Positions 7,627 to 14,803 of a stretch of DNA of 17,405 bases are shown here, one piece after another. The stretch comes from an uncultured Rikenella sp. (GTDB lineage Bacteria > Bacteroidota > Bacteroidia > Bacteroidales > Rikenellaceae). The translations under genes and the position numbers were made by a program. Each line of letters begins with the position of its first letter. Within the stretch, counting starts at the first letter, position 1. The DNA lies in assembly GCA_910577885.1 (NCBI GenBank), contig CAJTNK010000038.1, forward strand, positions 1 through 17,405, read 5' to 3'. The notes below the pieces were generated by a model. The model made no database searches. It was not told where the DNA came from and saw only the letters and a program-made list of their open reading frames with translations.

Positions 7627-7678
7627 AACATCCGCGGGCGACCGATCTAATACTATAGATCGGTCGCCCGCGGATGTT
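7627..7678. repeat. perfect 23-bp inverted repeat with 6-base loop
   Basis: 7627-7649 and 7656-7678 are exact reverse complements around ATACTA. It lies near the middle of the larger R2/R3 palindrome, and a smaller hairpin (agccgg/ccggct, 7605-7621) sits just before it. There is no clean T run on the plus strand. A two-way transcription block between convergent transcripts is possible, as is a recombination- or replication-linked structure. Confidence 0.85.
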
Positions 7679-7703
7679 TGGCAAAAAAGGAGCGGCGTAC
7701 AGG

Positions 7704-7784
7704 CTGAAGTCCTTCGGCCCACCGGTTCAGTCAATGGAATAGCACAGGCAAAAAATCCACGTCTCGTTTCCGGCCAGCACCAAC
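7704..7784 (-). repeat. 3' tail repeat, copy R3 (behind the 769-aa gene)
   Basis: Minus-strand counterpart of R1 and R2, starting 39 bp behind the stop of the 769-aa gene. It shares TGGATTTTTTGCCTGTGC and CCGAAGGACTTCA with R2. Together with the domain-start arms it extends the inverted homology to 6418-7371 against 8638-7704. Confidence 0.75.
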
Positions 7785-7823
7785 AGCCCTCGGCCCACCC
7801 CTTTTTGAAGTTCTACTTATTTG

Positions 7824-10133
7824 TTATTCCTGTATGCAGCGCACCGGATATCCATATGACCTATAATAATGACCGATCCTGGCACCTTCATTTACGTTGA
7901 ACGTAAAGAAAGCGCTATACCTAGTAGGTTTTCCGTCGGGAGTCGTTGTTGTAATACAACCGCCTTGCCCTAATTCATAGAATTCTCCGGATAAACCGGT
8001 ACGATGACCTGAAGTAGGGAAAAATGCCTTAACGGATCCGGCTGTATATAAACGGCCCCCAAGGGCTAAATTGACTTTTGACGTCCAATCGCTATTTTTA
8101 ATGGAGGTTGTTTCATTAAAATCGCTCCAAGTCTGAGACGGTGGGATTCGCCACCCTTCCGGACAAGGATCATACACGCTTTTGGTCGTACCGTCGCCCC
8201 ACAAAGTTTCGTCCGGTGATGAATTCCAATCTCGTGTTCCTGATGCAGGTGAGTAATAATATGTGCTCGGATTTTGGATCGTAACATCCATAGTTGTCGG
8301 CCCCGAAACCAATTGCGGGAAATTGGTCACCGTCGACCCGTTTGCCTGGTAGGTTGTTTGTGATGGCACTTGATTTCCCTCGATCCCCGCAGCCGCTTTC
8401 GGAAATGGGTCCTTGCGGCCCCACTGGTAAAAGAGTCCGTAAGTGGGGTAGTTCTGCGCGTTTGTGGTGGAGAGGGAGTAGAGCGTTCCCGTCGCTCCGA
8501 GGTTTCGGTCCATGATCACGCGCAGGTCGCTCCGCTGGGGCTTGATGCCGTTGGCGGCCGTCTGGTACTGCGGGCCGTAGGTGTGTACCTCTCCGCCCGG
8601 AACGGCGAGTTTGGAGTTGATCCCCAAGTTATAAGATTGACTACCGTCCGGCTGGTAAGTCGTCACCCAAACGTGCCAGCTCCAAAGGATCGTCCCCCCC
8701 GAGGTCGCGTTGTTGTACAGTGCCACCACCACATTCCCCGACGTCCCGTTGTTCGACTTCACGGAAAAGATTCCCAACGATTTGTCGTCCGCTTTGCCCG
8801 GCAGGTTGTAGTTAATAGTTACGTAGTTGTTTTCTGCTACATCTTGCCACAATACTGCGACACGCCAAGCTCCGCTGCTCAACATCGTGTTGAGCTGAGA
8901 CTCGTTCGTAAAACCGTTCGAGAGGCACTTCCGGATGTCGAACGTCACACTGCCTGTCTTCGGTTGAACCATCGCGCTGTTGTTCATGTCGAACGTCTCG
9001 ACTTCGACCCGGCTGTCGGCCGTGTTGATCCCCTGAATGTCCACCGACAGGGTGTAGACGTTGTTGCGCCGTACGTTGAAGTCGCCCGGATTGGTGGCCG
9101 GATCGCCCAACAGGAAACGATAGATCGCCTTTTGCGGTCGCGTCGCGCTCTTCGTGACGGCTCCCGTCAACTCGATGTAGGTCGCCTTTCCGTCGGTCTT
9201 GCTCAAATTACGGTCTTTGACCGCACTCACCCCCGAGGCTACCCCCCGCAGGTTCTCCGGCACGTACCAGACGAATTTCTTGTAATCGCCGTCCGTTGTG
9301 GCTTGTGTCAGGTCTTCGGCCGGGTAGTCGATGTGGCTACCGGCCGCTTTGGCCGGGAAAATACCGGTCGGTTCCGGACCGAAGTGAATGTTTTCGGCTA
9401 CGTTCCGCATCCGGACGCCCGTGACTTCGAAGTTCTGAAACGCCGGGTTGATTTTGTATTTCAACACGACTTTGGCCAAAAGCCGTTTCATCGATACGGT
9501 GGTCAGCGTTCCGCTCGACTCCACCTTGCCGGTGTAAACGCCCAGCATCGGAATTCCGCCGGTGGACGACGGCTTCAACTCAGACCCGATGTTCTTCACC
9601 ACGTCCTTGAGCAACGTTTCGGTCGCTGCGTTGGTGGTGTTGAAGGTGTTGGGCGAGTTGGTGTTGGCGATGAAGTAGACCTTGCCGCTGGGTTCGCTGT
9701 TCGAGGTCAACTGTACCGCCAGGTTGTAGGTGGCGTCGACCCCCGCACCACCGGTTCCGGGTTCCGGAATGTCCGTTGTGTAGAACGGTTCACCGAGCAG
9801 CGTCCCGTCGGCGCGGAACTGAATGGCCCACAGGTTGTGCACCTTGGCGTCGTCGGCCGGAGCCAATTCGTTGGTCGACTTGGTGTCGGCCGATTCTTCC
9901 TCGCCGTAGCGTACGACCACGCCCGACTTCTCAGCCTCCCGCGCGGCTTTGATCGATGCGGCCGGGGCAAAACTCCCTTTCCCGGTCAGGTTCAACGGCT
10001 CGGTAGCCAACGAGACCTCTACCGTGAGGTCGTTGGGCTTTCCGGGCGCCGGCGTCTGAAGATCCGACCGGTTGCAGGCGGCCAGTCCGAGCCCGGCCGC
10101 TGTTGCAATCGCTAATATCTTTATTCTCTTCAT
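7824..10133 (-). CDS. fimbrillin-like surface lipoprotein with C-terminal FSMPD domain (769 aa)
   Basis: The signal peptide MKRIKILAIATAAGLGLAAC ends in a lipobox with Cys20, so the protein should be a lipoprotein exported to the cell surface. Residues ~75-400 resemble the Mfa-like/DUF4906-type fimbrial proteins of Bacteroidota (HNLWAIQFRADGTLLG, GDFNVRRNNVYTLSVDI). A middle domain ends in ILWSWHVWVTTYQPDGS. The FSMPD domain runs from about 500 to 769, with MDRNLGATG, YGLFYQWGRKDPFP, YDPCPEGWR and the terminal VRCIQE. This fold family often serves as a C-type-lectin-like binding module, so an adhesin role is plausible. The part coding for residues beyond ~565 is visibly richer in A and T than the rest. 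The gene is 65% or more alike by eye to its 784-aa neighbour in the N-terminal part. No promoter of its own is visible. The end of the reading frame lies inside the segment that could be swapped with the silent copy at 6418. Confidence 0.85.
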   Translation of the reverse strand: MKRIKILAIATAAGLGLAACNRSDLQTPAPGKPNDLTVEVSLATEPLNLTGKGSFAPAASIKAAREAEKSGVVVRYGEEESADTKSTNELAPADDAKVHNLWAIQFRADGTLLGEPFYTTDIPEPGTGGAGVDATYNLAVQLTSNSEPSGKVYFIANTNSPNTFNTTNAATETLLKDVVKNIGSELKPSSTGGIPMLGVYTGKVESSGTLTTVSMKRLLAKVVLKYKINPAFQNFEVTGVRMRNVAENIHFGPEPTGIFPAKAAGSHIDYPAEDLTQATTDGDYKKFVWYVPENLRGVASGVSAVKDRNLSKTDGKATYIELTGAVTKSATRPQKAIYRFLLGDPATNPGDFNVRRNNVYTLSVDIQGINTADSRVEVETFDMNNSAMVQPKTGSVTFDIRKCLSNGFTNESQLNTMLSSGAWRVAVLWQDVAENNYVTINYNLPGKADDKSLGIFSVKSNNGTSGNVVVALYNNATSGGTILWSWHVWVTTYQPDGSQSYNLGINSKLAVPGGEVHTYGPQYQTAANGIKPQRSDLRVIMDRNLGATGTLYSLSTTNAQNYPTYGLFYQWGRKDPFPKAAAGIEGNQVPSQTTYQANGSTVTNFPQLVSGPTTMDVTIQNPSTYYYSPASGTRDWNSSPDETLWGDGTTKSVYDPCPEGWRIPPSQTWSDFNETTSIKNSDWTSKVNLALGGRLYTAGSVKAFFPTSGHRTGLSGEFYELGQGGCITTTTPDGKPTRYSAFFTFNVNEGARIGHYYRSYGYPVRCIQE
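8506..8638 (-). repeat. right arm of the long inverted repeat, inside the 769-aa gene
   Basis: Reverse complement of 6418-6550 with four mismatches in 133 bases. Its outer edge at 8638 corresponds to residue 500, the junction between the constant part of the protein and its FSMPD domain. The mismatch-free 64-bp block at the outer edge is long enough for homologous recombination and could also hold a site for a dedicated invertase. Confidence 0.9.
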
Positions 10134-10406
10134 GTTACTGTTGTATTTTTATCTCGTTCGCTCCGTGGAGCGTGTATTGGGTTTGCGGCGTACGATCATG
10201 CGATGCGTAGCATCGCCCCCGAGTGCCGGGAGGCACCGCCCGCCCGGCGTAAGGGCAGTTCCGGCTCGACCGTCGCCCGTCCGCCTAACAAGGGGAATTA
10301 CGCGCGATTTACCTTGTCAATCGCGACGAAATTCCCGGCGGGCGACGGCTGCAGAGAAATCCCGCGCGGTCAAAGCCCGATGGGCCGAACAATACCGCCT
10401 CGCTAC
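10134..10406. other. 273-bp spacer between the two FSMPD genes, rich in hairpins
   Basis: No coding sequence is recognised. The spacer holds a run of tight palindromes: 10159-10172 (CGCTCC-GT-GGAGCG), 10200-10216 (GCGATGC-GTA-GCATCGC) and 10223-10236 (GTGCC/GGCAC). It also holds a nested structure at 10270-10348 with three stacked arms: 10270-10279 with 10339-10348, 10293-10299 with 10330-10336, and 10303-10309 with 10319-10325. No TAnnTTTG promoter faces the 769-aa gene, so that gene probably depends on transcription from upstream, with this spacer acting on mRNA stability or partial termination. Confidence 0.6.
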
Positions 10407-12761
10407 CTACTCCTGGATGCAACGAGCCTGACAACCGTACGCACGCTCAGAGTAGTTATGCCGGTAAATCTTGTTATAGTTGAAGCAAAGTTCGTCACCC
10501 CTTCCATTTACAGCAGAAGACGACCAAGCGTACCCGACGTAGCCAACGCCCCAAAACGCACCGTGAAAGTAGACTCGGTTGCCCGGAACCGGATAAAAAG
10601 CCTTTACGGCTCCTGCAGTACCTCCGTAATATACGGCACCGCCCAGATCTACATCTTGTTTTGTCCAAGTACTATTCTTATAGAAACCAGCATCCACATA
10701 ATTCCCCGTTTTCCATACATCTCCAAAGTCATCCCAAGCTTCACCAGGTGCGAGCCGCCACCCTTTCGGACAGGGGTCGTACGGACTCTTCACTGCGCCA
10801 TCGCCCCACAAAGCATCGCTCCGCTCAGTAGTCCAATCAGTATACTCCGAATCCTGCTCGTCATAGTAAAATGTCTGCGGGTTCCGCATTGCCTCAGCCA
10901 AAGTTACCGGACCTTGCGTCAATGTCGGATAATCGGTAACCGTCGTCCCGTCTGCCCGGTAGGTTAATTGAGTATACTCTTGAGTTTCAGTGTCCTTATC
11001 CCCTGCCTCATCGGATGCTTTCGGAAACGGGTCTTTCCGTCCCCATTGGTAGAAGAGCCCGTAGGTCGGGTAGTTCTGTGCTTTCGTAGTCGGAAGATCA
11101 TAGAGTACCCCGGTCGCACCCAGGTTACGGTCCATCATCACCCGCAGCGGACCACCGCCCATTTTGTCCGATGCTTGTTTATACTTTTCGCCATAGGTGT
11201 GCACCTCGCCGCCCGCAACCGAGGCTTTCGAGTTGATCCCCAAATTGTAATTCTTGCTGCCGTCCGGCAAATAATCCGTCACCCAAATGTGCCAGCTCCA
11301 CAGAATCCTACCCCCCGAGTTGGCATTGTCGTACAACGCCACTACGGCATTCCCGGCCGTCTTGCTGTTCGGCGTCACGGTGAACAGACCCAGCTTCTTG
11401 TCGTTCGTCATCCCCGGCTCGTTGTAGGTGATCGTCACGTACTCGTTCACCCCCGCATCATACTGACTCTTGGCTACGTCCTGCCACAGAACCTCCACAC
11501 GCCAAGCCCCGCTGTTCAGCATCGTGGTGAGCTGCTGCTCGGTGGTGAACGTGTTAGCCAGGCACTTCCGCACGTCGAACGTCACCGACGCGGAAGTCGA
11601 CCCCGGCCACACCATCGCACTGTTGCTCATGTCGAACGACTCGACCGTGATCCGGTTGTCGCCGGCATTGGCGCCGTTGATGTCCGCCTCCACGACATAG
11701 GAGGTGTTCCGCCGCACGTTGAAATCGCCCGGATTGGTGGCCGGGTCGCCCAACAGGATGTGGTAGGTCACCCGCCGGGTCTGCTTGGCGGTCACCAGCG
11801 TCCCCTTGATCTCCAGGTAGGTCGCGTTGCCGTCCGTGGCGCCCAACACGCGGTCGCCCGGGTCCACAACGCTCGAGAGCACGTCCCGGTGGTTTTCCGG
11901 TACGTACCATACGAACTTCTTATAATCGCCGTCCGTCGTAGCCTGGGTCAAGTCCTCAGCCGGGTAGTCGACGTGGCTCCCCGTGGCCTTGGCCGGGAAA
12001 ATACCGGTCGGTTCGGCCCCGAAAGCGATGTTTGCCGCCGCGTTTTTCAGCTGCACGCCCGTCACCGTGAAGCCCGCAAAGGCCGGGTCGACCTTGTATT
12101 TGAGGGTCACCTTGGCCGCCAGCCGTTTCATCGGGATCGCCGGCAGCGTCCCGCTCGACTGCACCGCGCCGGTGTAGACCCCCAGCATCGGGATACCCCC
12201 CGCCGCAGTCGGTTTCAGCTCCGTGCCGATGTTCTTCACCACCTCCTTCAACTTCGTCTCCGAAGCGGCGTTCGTTTCGTTGAAGGTGTTCGGCGAGTTG
12301 GTGTTGGCAATGAAATATACCTTCCCGTTGGCATCGGTATTCGAGGTCAGGTTCACCGCCAGGCTGTACGTGGCATCGACCCCCGTGCTCCCCGCACCGG
12401 CCGCCGGAATGTCGGTCGTGTAGAAGGGCTTGCCGAGCAGCGTTCCGTCGGCCTTGAACTGGATGGCCCACAGGTTGTGGATCTTCGCATCCTCGGCCGT
12501 GGTGAGCTCGGAGGTCGACTTGGTCGCCGGCGAGGTCTCTTCGCCGCCGAAGGTCACCACCAATCCCTCGGTCGCTCCGGCGCCTTTGCTGCCGGCCGGC
12601 GTGAAGCCGTTCCCCAGGCTGCTCAACGCCTCGGGGCTCAAAGCGACCTCTACACGCAGATCGCCCGGCGTGCCGGGGGTCGGCGTCTGAAGATCCGATC
12701 GGTTGCACGACATTGTCCCGGCCCCGGCCAGAACAACCGCTAAAATCATTAATCTCTTCAT
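10407..12761 (-). CDS. fimbrillin-like surface lipoprotein with C-terminal FSMPD domain (784 aa)
   Basis: Paralogue of the 769-aa protein. The signal peptide ends in a lipobox with Cys19, followed by NRSDLQTP exactly as in the paralogue. An Mfa-like/DUF4906-type region follows (HNLWAIQFKADGTLLG; GDFNVRRNTSYVV), then a middle domain with GNAVVALYDN and ILWSWHIWVTDY. The FSMPD domain starts near residue 507 and shows MDRNLGATGVLY, YDPCPKGWR and the terminal ARCIQE. From YDLPTTKAQN to FYPVPG it resembles the silent copy at 6418 more than its paralogue, with blocks of identical DNA. The last ~60 residues after PG are unrelated in detail. The 95-bp gap to the upstream lipoprotein gene has no consensus promoter, which suggests one operon. 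A role as fimbrial tip or adhesive subunit is an inference. Confidence 0.86.
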   Translation of the reverse strand: MKRLMILAVVLAGAGTMSCNRSDLQTPTPGTPGDLRVEVALSPEALSSLGNGFTPAGSKGAGATEGLVVTFGGEETSPATKSTSELTTAEDAKIHNLWAIQFKADGTLLGKPFYTTDIPAAGAGSTGVDATYSLAVNLTSNTDANGKVYFIANTNSPNTFNETNAASETKLKEVVKNIGTELKPTAAGGIPMLGVYTGAVQSSGTLPAIPMKRLAAKVTLKYKVDPAFAGFTVTGVQLKNAAANIAFGAEPTGIFPAKATGSHVDYPAEDLTQATTDGDYKKFVWYVPENHRDVLSSVVDPGDRVLGATDGNATYLEIKGTLVTAKQTRRVTYHILLGDPATNPGDFNVRRNTSYVVEADINGANAGDNRITVESFDMSNSAMVWPGSTSASVTFDVRKCLANTFTTEQQLTTMLNSGAWRVEVLWQDVAKSQYDAGVNEYVTITYNEPGMTNDKKLGLFTVTPNSKTAGNAVVALYDNANSGGRILWSWHIWVTDYLPDGSKNYNLGINSKASVAGGEVHTYGEKYKQASDKMGGGPLRVMMDRNLGATGVLYDLPTTKAQNYPTYGLFYQWGRKDPFPKASDEAGDKDTETQEYTQLTYRADGTTVTDYPTLTQGPVTLAEAMRNPQTFYYDEQDSEYTDWTTERSDALWGDGAVKSPYDPCPKGWRLAPGEAWDDFGDVWKTGNYVDAGFYKNSTWTKQDVDLGGAVYYGGTAGAVKAFYPVPGNRVYFHGAFWGVGYVGYAWSSSAVNGRGDELCFNYNKIYRHNYSERAYGCQARCIQE

Positions 12762-12856
12762 GTTTGCTGTTATTTATTTCTTTATTTTGCCTTTTTGTGT
12801 TATTTCGTAGGACTCTTCGGGTTCGAGTCGGGTCGTTTTTTTGAGGGGGAAAGGGG

Positions 12857-14122
12857 TTATTGGCCTACGCCCTGTTCGCCCGGATCGACCGGGTGCCAGC
12901 CTTCGACATTCCCCGCTCCGTTGTCGCCCTCCTCGAACTCCGGCGAACCGTCGATGTCGCCGTCCCAGCCGCTCACCGATCCGCCGGCATTCGAGCCGAG
13001 GAACTCGAGGCTCTGTACCACCGGCGTCCAGCTGCCCACCTCGAGCGGCACCTGACTCACGTCCGTATTACCACCAACGCCTCCGGTCCAGTCGATATTG
13101 CCCCAACTGCCGATGGCGATCGAGCTGTTGTCGCCGCCGAAGTTCGGCAGCGACAGCCGGACATCGTCCCACGAGAGGACGTTCAGGATGAGGTCCACGC
13201 TCCCGGGTTTGACCCGCGCCGTGAAGAGGTAGTTGTTTCCCTTTTCGAGGGCAATGGCCGGCAGCTCGGCCTTCAGGAGGTAAGCCACCGAGTTGACGGT
13301 GAGGGTGAATTCGGCCGGGATGGTCCCGAGGCTCTTCGGCAGGAAGATTTTCGAGCCGATCGAACCGGCCCCCTTGTCCTGCGGGTCGATGTAGCTGAAC
13401 GACGTAATCTCGCCCGTCGAAGCGTCGGTGCCGACGGTCGGGGCGAGGTCGCCGCCGATCGTGTAGTCGGCGGCCGGCGCCGTGGCCAGCCGCTTCAGCG
13501 CCACTTTCGACACCGCCAGGTCGTCGCAGCTCATCCCGTCGGCCTCGACGACCGAGAAGGTGAGCTTCGTACACTCGTGTTCGAAGTCCAGCTGGACGGT
13601 CGATGCCGAGCGGCTGATGGTCCGGTTCCCGAGATAGACCCCCAGGAAATCCTCTCCGTGGCCGACCCCTTTCACCGTCCGGTTGTCGGCTTCGAGTTTC
13701 CGTGCCGCGGAGTAGGCATAAAAGTCGTACGTCCCGTTGCTCAGCTCCATGCCCGCGGCCTGTCCGACCGGGTCTTCCGTGCCGTCGTCCAGCACGGCGC
13801 ACGCCACGAGGGTCGTGCCGTTGCTCTGCACCTTATAGGTGGCCGTGGCGATCCATTTGTCCTGCGTGAGGTCGGGTGCGGCTTGTCCGGCGACCGTGCG
13901 TCGGTAGGCCACCACACGCACCGTACTGCCCGGCGTCAGGGCGACTTTGTCTCCGGGGGCTTTGGTGGCCGTTCCGTCGGCGACGATGTCCAGACTGCCG
14001 GCCGAAAAGTGCACCTCGCAACTTCCTCCGGACGGGTCTCCGTCCATCAGCGAACGCCGCTGGCAGCCCGCAACTGTCAAAAACAAAAACCCGATTAGCA
14101 AAAAACGGTTCAGCTTTGCCAT
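12857..14122 (-). CDS. fimbrillin family lipoprotein, first gene of the fimbrial operon (421 aa)
   Basis: The N-terminus MAKLNRFLLIGFLFLTVAGC carries a type II signal with lipobox Cys20. The body fits the fimbrillin (Mfa-like) pattern: an early CEVHFSAGSLDIVADGTATK strand, TVRVVAYRR, GTYDFYAYS, a LDFEHECTKLTFSV strand and a late FTARVKPGSVDLILNVLSWD strand. The tail is glycine- and acid-rich and ends in DPGEQGVGQ. It could be the stalk subunit or an anchor/assembly protein; the sequence does not decide between these. The start is supported by AAGGAG nine bases upstream. It is the gene nearest to the inverted-repeat promoter segment, and in the present orientation no promoter consensus points at it. 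Confidence 0.78.
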   Translation of the reverse strand: MAKLNRFLLIGFLFLTVAGCQRRSLMDGDPSGGSCEVHFSAGSLDIVADGTATKAPGDKVALTPGSTVRVVAYRRTVAGQAAPDLTQDKWIATATYKVQSNGTTLVACAVLDDGTEDPVGQAAGMELSNGTYDFYAYSAARKLEADNRTVKGVGHGEDFLGVYLGNRTISRSASTVQLDFEHECTKLTFSVVEADGMSCDDLAVSKVALKRLATAPAADYTIGGDLAPTVGTDASTGEITSFSYIDPQDKGAGSIGSKIFLPKSLGTIPAEFTLTVNSVAYLLKAELPAIALEKGNNYLFTARVKPGSVDLILNVLSWDDVRLSLPNFGGDNSSIAIGSWGNIDWTGGVGGNTDVSQVPLEVGSWTPVVQSLEFLGSNAGGSVSGWDGDIDGSPEFEEGDNGAGNVEGWHPVDPGEQGVGQ

Positions 14123-14131
14123 ATCTGTCTG

Positions 14132-14137
14132 CTCCTT
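14132..14137 (-). promoter_or_regulatory. strong Shine-Dalgarno for the 421-aa lipoprotein gene
   Basis: AAGGAG on the minus strand lies nine bases before the ATG at 14122-14120. Such close matches are uncommon in Bacteroidota, where initiation often relies on A-rich leaders, so strong translation is likely once the gene is transcribed. Confidence 0.7.
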
Positions 14138-14172
14138 CTTGTATATTATTGTGAACCAATGACTTTAAAGCA

Positions 14173-14202
14173 CGCCCCTTACTTTTAACCGTTCGATTAA
14201 AT
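14173..14202 (+). repeat. left inverted repeat of a putative invertible promoter
   Basis: 30 bp matching the reverse complement of 14351-14380 at 27 positions; the inner 13 bases, CGTTCGATTAAAT, match perfectly. It lies about 50 bp upstream of the 421-aa lipoprotein gene. Confidence 0.85.
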
Positions 14203-14350
14203 AACACATTCGGACATCCGTCCGGAGGCGCTTCGGAAACGACTTTTTGACATATCCCGAAGACCCGATATTCTCTTGACCCGAGGTGACTTAACACAAT
14301 TTTTATTTGGCGCTTTCGTTTTCATTGCATACATTTGTAACGCTATTTGC
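14203..14350. promoter_or_regulatory. 148-bp putative invertible segment with one outward promoter
   Basis: The segment is bounded by the 30-bp inverted repeats and contains no coding sequence. It carries one clear promoter, near its right end and facing right. The minus strand of the segment and the 80 bp up to the lipoprotein gene show no TAnnTTTG. Flipping the segment would place that promoter about 80-90 bases in front of the lipoprotein ATG. Size and layout agree with known Bacteroidota invertible promoters; the flipping itself is inferred. Confidence 0.8.
14306..14337 (+). promoter_or_regulatory. consensus Bacteroidota promoter (TTTG-N20-TACATTTG)
   Basis: -33 element TTTG at 14306-14309, a 20-base spacer, and -7 element TACATTTG at 14330-14337, a full match to the TTTG/TAnnTTTG consensus of the major sigma factor in this phylum. 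Transcription would start near 14343 and run right, through the right inverted repeat and away from the lipoprotein genes. Confidence 0.82.
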
Positions 14351-14380
14351 ATTTAATCGAACGATTAAAAATAAGGCGCG
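14351..14380 (-). repeat. right inverted repeat of a putative invertible promoter
   Basis: Partner of 14173-14202. Mismatches fall at three outer positions only. A small GGCGC/GCGCC palindrome overlaps its outer edge. Confidence 0.85.
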
Positions 14381-14803
14381 GTTTTTGCGCCGAAGCGTCT
14401 TTGGCGTACTCCGTTTCGTGGAACGGATACTACCGAGGGCGATCTGTACGTATATATTATAGGGGAGGTCTGTCTCGGGCCCGAATGCCTCGTTTCGAGG
14501 GGGGAAGCGGGAAAGGGATTTTACGCGATTCGGACAAACTTCGACCTGATTTTCCGGACGCTCTATTTTTTTCTTTGTGCCAATTTCGCTCTGTGGCACG
14601 CTCTTTGGATGCTCTTTTGGATCGAAGCGGCGGTGGGGTTTCGGAATCGGGAGTGGCGGTTTTTCTCTCTCGGAAAGGCTTCGACCGACTTTTTCGCCCT
14701 GCGCCAGACGCCCTGTATCGCGGTCCGAGGCCCAATTTGGGGCCGAAAATTGGCGGTTTGATTTTTTTTTCGTAATCTTGGAGCCAAATAGAGCTTACTG
14801 TCC
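14381..14803. other. 423-bp stretch without a recognised gene
   Basis: Neither strand gives a convincing protein; the open frames here are rich in Arg and Ser and overlap the inverted repeat. It would be the leader of any transcript from the promoter at 14306. It also holds a near match to a sigma-54 promoter at 14594-14609 (TGGCAC-N5-TTGGA; the -12 GC is replaced by GG), which is weak. Confidence 0.5.
14749..14780 (+). promoter_or_regulatory. likely promoter of the HU-CCDC81 gene
   Basis: ATTG at 14749-14752 and TAATCTTG at 14773-14780, 20 bases apart, match the Bacteroidota promoter form with one change in each element. The implied start near 14787 leaves a short leader before the ATG at 14804. 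The gene thus probably does not depend on the upstream invertible promoter. Confidence 0.5.

Noticed and set aside
270..10133. Diversity-generating retroelement acting on the FSMPD C-termini
   Set aside because: FSMPD-like folds are known targets of such elements, but no reverse transcriptase or template repeat is visible. The copies differ by synonymous and non-adenine changes and by length, which fits cassette recombination better. A remote element cannot be fully excluded.
12860..14098. Long plus-strand open frame opposite the 421-aa lipoprotein gene, and similar ones opposite the other two
   Set aside because: They are mirror frames of GC-rich coding DNA. The minus-strand proteins have signal peptides, lipoboxes and family motifs; the mirror products have none.
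14303..14775. Two open frames (98 aa minus, 142 aa plus) in the lipoprotein/HU intergenic region
   Set aside because: Both overlap the inverted repeats or promoter, lack ribosome-binding sites, and have Arg/Ser-rich translations typical of non-coding GC-rich DNA.
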